From Mucilaginibacter saanensis (lineage in GTDB: Bacteria > Bacteroidota > Bacteroidia > Sphingobacteriales > Sphingobacteriaceae), in assembly GCF_014200575.1 (NCBI RefSeq), contig NZ_JACHBZ010000009.1, positions 56,144 to 120,143 of the forward strand: DNA of 64,000 bases, read 5' to 3'. Position numbers and translations under genes: made by a program. Below, piece by piece: positions 56,848 through 64,000 of this stretch; position 1 is the first letter of the stretch; each line of letters opens with the position of its first letter. Under the pieces are notes generated by a model. It was not told where the DNA came from. It saw only the letters and a program-made list of their open reading frames with translations, and did not search any database.

Positions 56848-56961
56848 CGTTTTATTAAAGCTTATGGCTTAAAGCAACAAGCTTTAAGCTACTCATTTGA
56901 ATAGAAAGCCCTGTGCCGAGAGCCTAAAGCTATAAAAAATATTTAATAAGCAAAAGCCAAC

Positions 56962-57000
56962 GGCTCAAAGCAAAAAGTTTTGGTCTTTCTGCTTTGAGCC
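56962..57000 (-). terminator. Hairpin downstream of murA
   Basis: Perfect 11-base arms (GGCTCAAAGCA and complement), 17-base loop, seven bases past the murA stop. Similar GCTTTAAGC-type words occur in the whole 56850-57000 gap. Confidence 0.55.
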
Positions 57001-57006
57001 ATTTAA

Positions 57007-58314
57007 TTAAATTCGGGTAATATCCGCACCCAGTGCTTTCAGGCGGTCGTCAATATGCTGGTAGCCGCGTTCAATTTGCTCAATGTTATAAATGGTTGAC
57101 TGGCCCTGGGCCGATAATGCAGCAATTAGCAAGGAAACCCCGGCGCGAATATCAGGCGATGTCATGGAGATACCGCGCAACTGCACCTGTTTATCCAGCC
57201 CGATCACGGTAGCGCGGTGCGGGTCGCACAGAATAATCTGGGCACCCATATCCAGCAGCTTATCCACAAAGAACAAACGGCTCTCAAACATTTTTTGGTG
57301 AATAAGTACCGATCCTTTTGCCTGTATAGCCACTACCAGTACAATGCTCAGCAAATCAGGGGTAAAGCCTGGCCATGGGGCGTCGGCAATGGTCATGATA
57401 GAGCCATCAATAAAAGTTTCAATTTCGTAATGATCCTGTGCCGGAATATAAATATCATCGCCACGCAGCTCAAGCTTTATACCCAGGCGTTTAAATACGT
57501 CAGGTATCATGCCCAGCTCCGGGTATTTTACATCTTTAATGGTAATTTCAGAACCGGTCATGGCTGCAAGACCAATAAATGAGCCAATCTCAATCATATC
57601 AGGCAGTAAACGGTGCTCTGTACCACCAAGTGCTGTTACACCCTCAATAGTTAACAGGTTTGAGCCTATTCCGCTTATTTTGGCGCCCATGCGGTTCAGC
57701 ATTTTGCACAGTTGCTGTAAATAAGGTTCGCAGGCGGCATTGTAAATAGTGGTTACACCTTTGGCCAGCACTGCAGCCATTACAATATTGGCTGTACCGG
57801 TTACAGATGCCTCGTCAAGCAGGATATAGGTGCCTCTGAGGTTTGATGCGTCTACATTAAAAAAGCCATCGGCAGGGTTATAGTTAAACTGGGCGCCCAA
57901 TTTCTCAAAACCTAAAAAGTGCGTATCCAAGCGTCTGCGGCCAATTTTGTCGCCACCCGGTTTAGGTATTGATGCCTTGCCAAAGCGGGCCAGCAATGGG
58001 CCTACAATCATGATAGAGCCACGCAGGCCGCCACCTTTTGCTTTAAACGTTTCTGACTGGAAAAAATCCTGGTCAATATCTTTGGCTATAAATGTATAGG
58101 TATCGGCTACAGTTTTTTCTACAATAACGCCCATGTCACCTAACAATTCAATTAGTTTATTTACATCTTTTATATCAGGAATATTGCTGATAGTGATTTT
58201 TTGATCAGTAAGCAATACAGCCGAAATTACCTGTAATGCTTCGTTTTTTGCTCCCTGCGGAGTAATCTCGCCCTTTAGCGGTTTCCCGCCGTTTATCACA
58301 AATGCGTTAGTCAT
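57007..58314 (-). CDS. murA: UDP-N-acetylglucosamine 1-carboxyvinyltransferase with Asp in place of the catalytic Cys
   Basis: A 435-residue MurA, which transfers enolpyruvate from PEP to UDP-GlcNAc in the first step of peptidoglycan synthesis. Lys23 (QGAKNEAL) is the conserved substrate residue. The loop that normally reads PGGCTIG reads PGGDKIG, with Asp122 where E. coli has Cys115; this swap is known from Mycobacterium, Chlamydia and some Bacteroidota and goes with natural fosfomycin resistance. Length is near the family norm (419-430). Confidence 0.96.
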   Translation of the reverse strand: MTNAFVINGGKPLKGEITPQGAKNEALQVISAVLLTDQKITISNIPDIKDVNKLIELLGDMGVIVEKTVADTYTFIAKDIDQDFFQSETFKAKGGGLRGSIMIVGPLLARFGKASIPKPGGDKIGRRRLDTHFLGFEKLGAQFNYNPADGFFNVDASNLRGTYILLDEASVTGTANIVMAAVLAKGVTTIYNAACEPYLQQLCKMLNRMGAKISGIGSNLLTIEGVTALGGTEHRLLPDMIEIGSFIGLAAMTGSEITIKDVKYPELGMIPDVFKRLGIKLELRGDDIYIPAQDHYEIETFIDGSIMTIADAPWPGFTPDLLSIVLVVAIQAKGSVLIHQKMFESRLFFVDKLLDMGAQIILCDPHRATVIGLDKQVQLRGISMTSPDIRAGVSLLIAALSAQGQSTIYNIEQIERGYQHIDDRLKALGADITRI

Positions 58315-58471
58315 AGGAGTTTTATAATTGATAGATCATTATTCTGTTCATGTATCCGGCAAACGGGGTTTACGGGATGATAATTATCCGGCAAAGATTA
58401 TAAAATAAATGGACATTATATGAATAAGCCGCTTTATTAGGTAGCCTTTTTGGATAAGATATTTTAACTAA

Positions 58472-58504
58472 ATAGCCCGGCCATCCTGAAGGACAGCCGG
58501 GCTA
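58472..58504 (-). terminator. Hairpin between DUF4290 gene and murA
   Basis: Arms ATAGCCCGGC and complement with a 13-base loop, 45 bases past the DUF4290 stop; suggests murA has its own promoter. Confidence 0.65.
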
Positions 58505-58548
58505 TAAATGAGTATAAGTTATTGAATATTAACTTGTTTATTAATAGC

Positions 58549-59295
58549 TTAATATTTCTTGGCGCCGCCATTATTACGGTTGCGGTTGTTTTGATTGTTG
58601 TTGCGCGGATTGTTGTTATTAGTACGGCTACCACCGCCTCCGCCGCCGCCACGGTTATTTTGATTGTTATTGGTACGGCCGCGGTTGTTGTTATTGTTAT
58701 TTTGATTAGGGAAGTTATTAGGGCGGAACTCAACGCGGTTAAGATTAACGTTTTCTTCCAGTTTTAACGTACCGCCTGATAAGGCAAATAAATCTGCCAG
58801 GATGCTCTCGTCTGTAACGGAATCTTTGTTCCATTGCACATAGGCCATTTTCATGAAGTTGGCAACTGCCTGTACCATATGGCGCTTACGATCAGGATCT
58901 TCAATGCTTTTTGCCTTCTCAATCATCAGCTCAATGGTTTTGCCATAATGCTTGTATTTAATACGCTGATGAGGGTATCTTAAAGGTGCGGGTTTAAGGT
59001 GTATAGACTCAGGCGATGGTTTTGGATACGGTGAATCTACATCAATCTGGTAATCAGATATAATGTGCAGGTGATCCCAAAGTTTGTGCTTAAAGTCGGC
59101 AACATCGCGCAGGTGTGGATTTAAAAAACCCATCAGGTCAATTACCACTTGTGCGTAGCGGTTACGTTCTTCTTTGGTAGGCAGGGCAACAATATATTTT
59201 ACCATATTTTGTACGTTGCGGCCATATTCAGACAGGATAAGTTTGTTCCTGGTTGAGTTATAATCAAATTGTGCAGGCGTGTTTTGCGGAGCCAT
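58549..59295 (-). CDS. DUF4290 domain-containing protein
   Basis: A 248-residue protein of the Bacteroidota-specific DUF4290 family. Residues 1-175 are the conserved helical domain (FDYNSTRNKLILSEYGRNVQNMVKYI, then LRDVADFKHKLWDHLHIIS). The C-terminal 60 residues are a low-complexity Asn/Gly/Arg tail with a seven-glycine run. Function unknown; the tail resembles RNA-binding or phase-separating segments (inference). It has the best promoter in the window. Confidence 0.9.
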   Translation of the reverse strand: MAPQNTPAQFDYNSTRNKLILSEYGRNVQNMVKYIVALPTKEERNRYAQVVIDLMGFLNPHLRDVADFKHKLWDHLHIISDYQIDVDSPYPKPSPESIHLKPAPLRYPHQRIKYKHYGKTIELMIEKAKSIEDPDRKRHMVQAVANFMKMAYVQWNKDSVTDESILADLFALSGGTLKLEENVNLNRVEFRPNNFPNQNNNNNNRGRTNNNQNNRGGGGGGGSRTNNNNPRNNNQNNRNRNNGGAKKY

Positions 59296-59406
59296 ATTAT
59301 TTGCTATTGTAGTGTTATTATTAAGGAAGTTTAAAGTTAGCCTGACAAGTCCCTGTGAATAGGGTAAAAGAGGCTAAAATTGAATTATTACTGTATTGTA
59401 GTAACG

Positions 59407-59437
59407 CAAATATAATGTAATAGTATTAATGTACAAA
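59407..59437 (-). promoter_or_regulatory. Consensus Bacteroidota promoter for DUF4290 gene
   Basis: Read on the minus strand: TTTG (59437-59434), exactly 19 bases, TATATTTG (59414-59407). A perfect match to TTTG-N19-TAnnTTTG; leader about 105 bases. Confidence 0.65.
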
Positions 59438-59892
59438 TTATTGGCCTAATAAATGTTACAAAAATCCAACCAGTGCTCTCTCTCGAGAGTAATAGCCATA
59501 AAAGCTGAGTGATAAAATGGAAGACCCTAAAGGAAAATACTAATCTCCATCGCGCTCCGTAGGAGCATCGTGTTTACAGCAGTCATGTGGTAAACGATTA
59601 GCTTCATAGGAGCTTCCTAACAAATATTTGTTTACGATCAGGGAGCTCCTATGGAGCTAAGATCCGGTCTGTGATACTATAAACAGGATACCCCGATGGG
59701 GTTTATGAGGGCTTTAAAATAACATCATTGCGAACGCAAGTAATACACACATTGGTGTTGACTCTTTATCTTTTGTCTTTGTTCTTTTATCCATTTTTCG
59801 GGATGGCAAGCGAAGTGCAGGCTGTGGAGCAACCTTGTTTGATAAAACATAAACCATGTATATTAGTTGTTCCATTGTAAACAGATCATACC
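59438..59892. other. Intergenic region with GGAGCTCC-type short repeats
   Basis: Between divergent DUF4290 and epimerase genes (gap 59296-59892). It has several short inverted words: GCTCCGTAGGAGC (about 59554), TTCATAGGAGCT (about 59604), GAGCTCCTATGGAGCT (about 59643) and CCCCGATGGGG (about 59691). The pattern resembles dispersed intergenic repeats of Bacteroidota. No gene seen. Confidence 0.45.
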
Positions 59893-61002
59893 TTGACAGA
59901 TAAAGTAATTATTACCCACGTTGATATATACCGCTTTAGTATACCCATGGAGCCGTTTACCATTGCTACGGGGACTATGGATCATGCGCAGAATGTTTTT
60001 ATCAGAATACATACCGATGCCGGTTTTTATGGTGTTGGCGAATGTTCTGCCTTTCCCGTAATTACTGGCGAAACCCAGGATACCTGTTTAATAATGGCCC
60101 GGGAGTTTGCCAGGCTTTTGAGAGGGCAGGATGCATTAGATATTCCTGCACGCATGCAGCAGCTGCATAGTTTTACCGCGGGGAACACTACTATTAAAAG
60201 TGCCTTTGATATTGCATTGTTTGATATTGCCGCCAAAAATGCCGATCTGCCGTTATACCGGTTTTTAGGCGGCGAAAAGCGCGAGGTTGAATCTGATATT
60301 ACTATAGGTATAGCCGGGCCTCATACCATGGCGTTAAAGGCGCTTGATTTTAAGGCCTCGGGGGCAAATATGCTAAAGGTAAAATTAGGTAAAAATGCCA
60401 TTGAAGATGTGGAATGTATTAAACAGATCAGAGAAGCCGTTGGCGGTGGCTTAAAGATCAGGATTGATGCTAACCAGGGCTGGAGCTTTGGAGATGCCGT
60501 TTTTGCCTTGCAGGCATTAGATCAGTACGATATTGAGTTTTGTGAACAACCGATGCGTACCTGGTATGATGACCGCCTGCCGCGGCTGATGGAGCTTTCG
60601 CCGGTAAAAATTATGGCCGACGAAAGCGTGTATAATCATCATGATGCCCGTAAGCAGATCAATAGCGGCTCATGTCATTACATCAATATCAAAATGGCTA
60701 AATCCGGCGGAATACTGGAAGCCAAAAGGATACATGACGAAGCTGCCGCCAAAGGCATAGCCTGTATGATGGGTGGCATGCTGGAAAGCCGTATAGCCCT
60801 GAGTGCCAAATTGCATTTCGTGTATGCCAGCCCCAATATAAAGTTTTATGATATGGACACCTGCATGTTAGGCCATTTGCAGGACCCATGCACAGGAGGT
60901 GTAACTTATGACGGTTACAAACTGAATATCGCTGATGAGCCAGGCATAGGCGCTGATGCCGATGAGACTTTTTTAGCTAATTGTGAACATTATACAGTTT
61001 AA
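59893..61002 (+). CDS. Dipeptide epimerase (L-Ala-D/L-Glu epimerase type), enolase superfamily
   Basis: A 369-residue enzyme of the muconate-lactonizing subgroup. Lys162 and Lys164 in LKVKLG form the K-x-K base, IDANQGW and EFCEQPM supply metal-binding Asp and Glu, and KIMADESV follows with the third ligand. The final DMD(T) motif is typical of dipeptide epimerases, which recycle peptidoglycan peptides. The start is TTG 59893: there is no in-frame ATG before residue 19, and the predicted N-terminus aligns with the family's usual start. Exact dipeptide is not certain. Confidence 0.88.
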   Translation: MTDKVIITHVDIYRFSIPMEPFTIATGTMDHAQNVFIRIHTDAGFYGVGECSAFPVITGETQDTCLIMAREFARLLRGQDALDIPARMQQLHSFTAGNTTIKSAFDIALFDIAAKNADLPLYRFLGGEKREVESDITIGIAGPHTMALKALDFKASGANMLKVKLGKNAIEDVECIKQIREAVGGGLKIRIDANQGWSFGDAVFALQALDQYDIEFCEQPMRTWYDDRLPRLMELSPVKIMADESVYNHHDARKQINSGSCHYINIKMAKSGGILEAKRIHDEAAAKGIACMMGGMLESRIALSAKLHFVYASPNIKFYDMDTCMLGHLQDPCTGGVTYDGYKLNIADEPGIGADADETFLANCEHYTV

Positions 61003-61051
61003 AGGCAAGCAAGCTGGCAAACTTAAACCAGCCGGCGGCGGATATCTGTAT

Positions 61052-61177
61052 CTATAAAAGTGGTTTTCGTTTAAATCTGCTTGCGGCTTTTGTGGCTGTG
61101 CTTTTTTCCTGTTTTGCTGCTTTTGAGTCGCGCACTTCTTTTGCGGGTTCGCCTTTTGCTTTTTCCTTGGTTTCCAT
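61052..61177 (-). CDS. Possible small Lys/Ala/Glu-rich protein, 41 residues
   Basis: Starts METKEKAKGEPAKEV and ends SRFKRKPLL; highly charged with no hydrophobic core. It lies in a different frame from a longer AT-rich open frame at 61071-61304. Charged mini-proteins of this kind are common beside Bacteroidota terminators. The preceding DNA is AT-rich without a clear ribosome-binding site. Reading-frame evidence only. Confidence 0.35.
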   Translation of the reverse strand: METKEKAKGEPAKEVRDSKAAKQEKSTATKAASRFKRKPLL

Positions 61178-61352
61178 AATAGTATGTTTTAATATATATA
61201 TTATAATACTTTCTACCAGGTTGATTTGTTTTAAGTAAATATAAAAAAAAGACGAATATTATGCTGTTTTTTTCTAAAAAAGAAATATTGTCATATTTAA
61301 GCAACGATACTTGCTAACCCAAAACATTATTATGGTATTTGCGTATAAAATT

Positions 61353-61396
61353 GGCAATAAAAAAGGGCTTCCAATCAGAAGCCCTTTTTTATTGCC
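61353..61396. terminator. Strong bidirectional terminator
   Basis: Perfect 19-base arms (GGCAATAAAAAAGGGCTTC and complement), six-base loop, 18 bases past the M20 dipeptidase stop. Confidence 0.85.
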
Positions 61397-61413
61397 TAAG
61401 ATATAGTGCGTTT

Positions 61414-62784
61414 TTAAACGCTCAGTTCTGCAAAATATTTATGGAACAAGGGGATAGTTTCAATGCCTTTGTAGTAATTGAATATATCATATTTTTCATT
61501 AGGCGAGTGTAGCGCATCGCTGTCCAGGCCAAAACCCATTAGTACAGTTTTAAGGCCAAGCTCGGCTTCAAACAGCGCAACTATCGGTATGCTGCCACCG
61601 CCACGCGTAGGTATAGGTTCTTTGCCAAATGATTCGGCAATAGCTTTTTGTGCTGCGCGGTAGGCTACGCTATCGGTCGGGGTTACTGCCGGCTCGCCGC
61701 CATGGTGCGGGGTTACCTTTACTTTAACATTAGCGGGTGCTATACTTAAAAAGTGATTGGTAAACAACTCTGTTATTTTATCAGATGTTTGGTTAGGCAC
61801 CAGGCGCATGGATATTTTAGCATGAGCCTTTGATGGCAATACGGTTTTGGCGCCTTCGCCGGTATAACCGCCCCAAATGCCGTTTACCTCAAGGGTAGGG
61901 CGGGTTCCGGTACGTTCAAAGGTGGTATAACCCTTTTCGCCCCACAGTTCGGCAACATCAAGGTCTTTTTTATATTCATCCTCATTATAAGGAGCGTTGT
62001 TAAGTGCAGTGCGCTCGGCAGGTGTTAGCTCAATAACATCGTTATAAAAACCGGGGATAGCAATATGATTATTTTCGTCATGCAGTGATGCTATCATTTT
62101 GGCCAGTATGGTAGCCGGGTTAGCAACTGCGCCACCGTAAACGCCAGAGTGCAGGTCGCGGTTAGGGCCGGTCACTTCAACCTCCAGGTAGGATAATCCG
62201 CGCAAGCCGGTTTCTAATGACGGGTGTTCCATGCTGATCATGGAGGTGTCTGATATCAGCACAACATCAGCCTTTAGTCTTTCTTTATTTTGCTTTACAA
62301 AAATACCCAGGTTTGATGATCCTACCTCTTCCTCGCCTTCAATCATAAATTTAATATTGCAAGGCAGGGTGCCGGTTTGCATCATCAGCTCAAATGCTTT
62401 TACATGCATATAAAACTGACCCTTGTCATCGCAAGCTCCGCGGGCATAAATTTTACCGTCGCGTATAGTTGGTTCAAAAGGAGGGGTTTTCCATAACTCC
62501 AGCGGGTCTGCCGGTTGTACATCATAATGGCCGTAAACAAGTACGGTTGGTTTTGAAGCGTCGATGATCTTTTCGCCGTAAACTATAGGATAGCCGGCAG
62601 TGGGGCAAACTTCAACTTTATCAGCGCCTGCCTCACGTAATTTTTGGGCTACGTAATCGGCAGTTTTTAATACCTCGGGTTTGTATTTAGGGTCGGCGCT
62701 AACTGAAGGGAAACGCAAAAGTTCAAACAATTCATCAAGTAAACGTTGTTTGTTGTCGTTTACATACTGTTTTATGTGCTGCAT
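61414..62784 (-). CDS. M20 family dipeptidase
   Basis: A 456-residue zinc peptidase of the M20A/CNDP type that splits dipeptides. Metal-binding YGHYDVQPAD, the bridging Asp in ACDDKGQF, and the general-base pair in EGEEEVGS are intact, and the lid domain spans about 200-370. ATG 62784 is preferred to a TTG at 62796. A -7 box TATATTTG (62811-62804) lies 20 bases upstream on the minus strand. Confidence 0.93.
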   Translation of the reverse strand: MQHIKQYVNDNKQRLLDELFELLRFPSVSADPKYKPEVLKTADYVAQKLREAGADKVEVCPTAGYPIVYGEKIIDASKPTVLVYGHYDVQPADPLELWKTPPFEPTIRDGKIYARGACDDKGQFYMHVKAFELMMQTGTLPCNIKFMIEGEEEVGSSNLGIFVKQNKERLKADVVLISDTSMISMEHPSLETGLRGLSYLEVEVTGPNRDLHSGVYGGAVANPATILAKMIASLHDENNHIAIPGFYNDVIELTPAERTALNNAPYNEDEYKKDLDVAELWGEKGYTTFERTGTRPTLEVNGIWGGYTGEGAKTVLPSKAHAKISMRLVPNQTSDKITELFTNHFLSIAPANVKVKVTPHHGGEPAVTPTDSVAYRAAQKAIAESFGKEPIPTRGGGSIPIVALFEAELGLKTVLMGFGLDSDALHSPNEKYDIFNYYKGIETIPLFHKYFAELSV

Positions 62785-62803
62785 AGTTATTATCAATTTG
62801 CAG

Positions 62804-62811
62804 CAAATATA
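62804..62811 (-). promoter_or_regulatory. -7 box before M20 dipeptidase
   Basis: TATATTTG fits TAnnTTTG; the -33 position has no good TTTG. Leader about 14-18 bases. Confidence 0.35.
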
Positions 62812-62911
62812 TTGATGTTTATTGATTTAGATGGCAGGAACGGTTATGCTTAAATAATGGCGGCCGTAAAATTGCGGTTTAGTTTTGCACTATAATATAT
62901 AGTAATGAGTA

Positions 62912-62955
62912 AGGCCCGGGTAAAATAAAGCATTTGCTTCATTTTACCCGGGCCT
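62912..62955 (-). terminator. Large hairpin downstream of the repeat gene
   Basis: Perfect 15-base arms (AGGCCCGGGTAAAAT and complement) with an inner AAGC/GCTT stem in the 14-base loop. It stands about 90 bases beyond the stop of the repeat gene and upstream of the M20 dipeptidase; likely separates their transcripts. No long T-run, so termination is inference. Confidence 0.6.
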
Positions 62956-63043
62956 ATTGTTGGTAATCAGCTCATCCCCATGGCCAATTTTAAAACAATC
63001 ATGTTGTTGTATTCTGTTGATACGCTTGGTATCGATATTTTAA

Positions 63044-63955
63044 TTATGCTGTAAAGTCAGCAGTAGCTAAATCTCTTTTCGGACCAGATATTGTTGCATA
63101 ATCAGCAGTAGCTAAATCTCTTTTCGGGCCAGATACTGTTGCGTAATCAGCAGTGGCTAAATCTCTTTTCGGACCAGATACTGTTGCATAATCAGCAGTA
63201 GCTAAATCTCTTTTCGGGCCAGATACTGTTGCATAATCAGCAGTGGCTAAATCTCTTTTCGGACCAGATACTGTTGCATAATCAGCAGTAGCTAAATCTC
63301 TTTTTGGACCAGATACTGAGGCGTAGTCAGCAGTAGCTAAATCTCTTTTTGGGCCAGATACTGTTGCATAATCAGCAGTAGCTAAATCTCTTTTTGGGCC
63401 AGATACTGTTGCGTAATCAGCAGTAGCTAAATCTCTTTTCGGGCCAGATACTGTTGCATAATCGGCAGTAGCCAAATCTCTTTTGGGGCCAGATACTGTT
63501 GCATAATCAGCAGTAGCTAAATCTCTTTTCGGGCCAGATATTGTTGCATAATCAGCAGTAGCTAAATCTCTTTTCGGGCCAGATGCTGTTGCATAATCAG
63601 CAGTGGCTAAATCTCTTTTAGGACCAGATACTGTCGCGTAGTCAGCAGTAGCTAAATCTCTTTTAGGACCAGATACTGTCGCGTAGTCAGCAGTAGCTAA
63701 ATCTCTTTTTGGGCCAGATACTGTTGCATAATCGGCAGTAGCTAAATCTCTTTTCGGGCCAGATACTGTTGCATAATCAGCAGTAGCTAAATCTCTTTTC
63801 GGACCAGATACTGTTGCATAATCAGCAGTAGCTAAATCTCTTTTCGGGCCAGATACTGTTGCATAATCAGCAGTAGCTAAATCTCTTTTCGGGCCAGATA
63901 TTGTTGCATAATCAGCAGTAGCTAAATCTCTTTTCGGGCCAGATACTTGTTGCAT
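63044..63955 (-). CDS. Tandem 15-residue repeat protein, 3' part (20 units)
   Basis: Twenty copies of VSGPKRDLATADYAT (first residue V, I or once A; one unit ends YAS; the last reads DFTA and stop). Of the six frames only this one stays open through the array: every other frame meets a stop in each 45-base unit. Variation between units is nearly all in third codon positions. The open frame begins at ATG 63955, but the repeats continue upstream in another frame owing to one extra base at 63947-63948, so the native start is probably beyond the window. No family recognised; no signal peptide visible. Net charge per unit is about zero. Confidence 0.6.
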   Translation of the reverse strand: MQQVSGPKRDLATADYATISGPKRDLATADYATVSGPKRDLATADYATVSGPKRDLATADYATVSGPKRDLATADYATVSGPKRDLATADYATVSGPKRDLATADYATVSGPKRDLATADYATASGPKRDLATADYATISGPKRDLATADYATVSGPKRDLATADYATVSGPKRDLATADYATVSGPKRDLATADYATVSGPKRDLATADYASVSGPKRDLATADYATVSGPKRDLATADYATVSGPKRDLATADYATVSGPKRDLATADYATVSGPKRDLATADYATISGPKRDLATADFTA

Positions 63956-64000
63956 AATCAGCAGTAGCTAAATCTCTTTTCGGGCCAGATACTGTTGCAT
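63044..64000. repeat. 45-bp tandem repeat array, at least 21 units
   Basis: Period 45 without interruption from about 63050 to the window end. Unit sequences differ at a few positions, mainly the CGGGCC/CGGACC/TGGGCC/AGGACC site and GTAGC/GTGGC. One copy (about 63941-63950) has an extra T, and this shifts the frame. The right end of the array is not in the window. Confidence 0.9.

Noticed and set aside
58464..58767. Open frames on both strands over the DUF4290 3' end
   Set aside because: They arise from the Asn/Gly-codon-rich low-complexity tail of the DUF4290 gene read in other frames.
61071..61304. 77-codon AT-rich minus-strand frame with a basic tail
   Set aside because: Its first half is low-complexity AT-rich sequence, and its second half is the frame-shifted shadow of the more protein-like 41-residue frame at 61052-61177.
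63044..64000. CRISPR array
   Set aside because: The 45-base units are contiguous near-identical copies with no unique spacers, and they form an open reading frame.

Overview
The window is an ordinary stretch of chromosome from a Bacteroidota bacterium, most likely Sphingobacteriaceae (Mucilaginibacter/Pedobacter-like; this assignment is inference). Supporting signs are AT-rich intergenic DNA, TAnnTTTG -7 promoter boxes with little Shine-Dalgarno, a Rho with a long N-terminal insert, a MurA with Asp in place of the catalytic Cys, secreted S9 peptidases, a DUF2723 membrane protein, DUF4290 and DUF2795 proteins, and intergenic palindromes of the GTCATTCTGA type. I saw no rRNA, tRNA, CRISPR array, prophage or complete insertion sequence.

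Layout. 0-4.2 kb: purS, pssA, rho and pyrF. 4.3-8.4 kb: a tandem pair of secreted prolyl-oligopeptidase-like S9 peptidases. 8.5-10.6 kb: a flavin-binding stress protein and a DnaQ exonuclease/GIY-YIG fusion. 10.6-11.3 kb: a gene-free block holding a GC-rich dispersed element. 11.3-14.8 kb: pyrG-yidC operon. 15.2-18.3 kb: DUF2723 GT-C-type protein. 18.3-22.2 kb: a minus-strand run of deoxynucleoside kinase, kdsB and two paralogous secreted proteins, preceded by trpS. 22.2-24.9 kb: two acyltransferase paralogs, gatC and a LolD/MacB-type ATPase. 25-30.4 kb: cyanophycinase-like peptidase, GAF histidine kinase, GH19 lipoprotein, and an AT-rich divergent pair of unknown genes. 30.6-39.4 kb: cobalamin adenosyltransferase, DUF2795, a tiny membrane protein, ispD, queA, ABC permease with DUF3347 lipoprotein, citrate synthase, recQ. 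39.6-47.1 kb: accessory region with three GIN-domain (DUF2807) genes, one frameshifted, two AraC regulators, a PhyH dioxygenase and a Ca-loop repeat lipoprotein. 47.3-54.9 kb: diheme cytochrome c, tig-clpP-clpX, AMP nucleosidase, cystathionine beta-synthase. 55.3-62.8 kb: GT39 transferase, murA, DUF4290, dipeptide epimerase and M20 dipeptidase. 63.0-64.0 kb: an array of 45-bp repeats encoding at least 20 copies of a 15-residue unit, running off the window end.

How genes fit together. Most of the content is housekeeping: nucleotide synthesis (purS, pyrF, pyrG, dNK, AMP nucleosidase), envelope building (pssA, acyltransferases, kdsB, murA, yidC), isoprenoid and queuosine synthesis, and proteostasis (trigger factor with ClpXP). 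The most unusual items are the 15-residue repeat array at the right edge, and an ECF-sigma-like promoter (GTAAC, 16-17 nt, CGTC) recurring in front of all three GIN-domain genes and the ABC permease. That recurrence suggests a small envelope-response regulon whose sigma factor lies outside the window.
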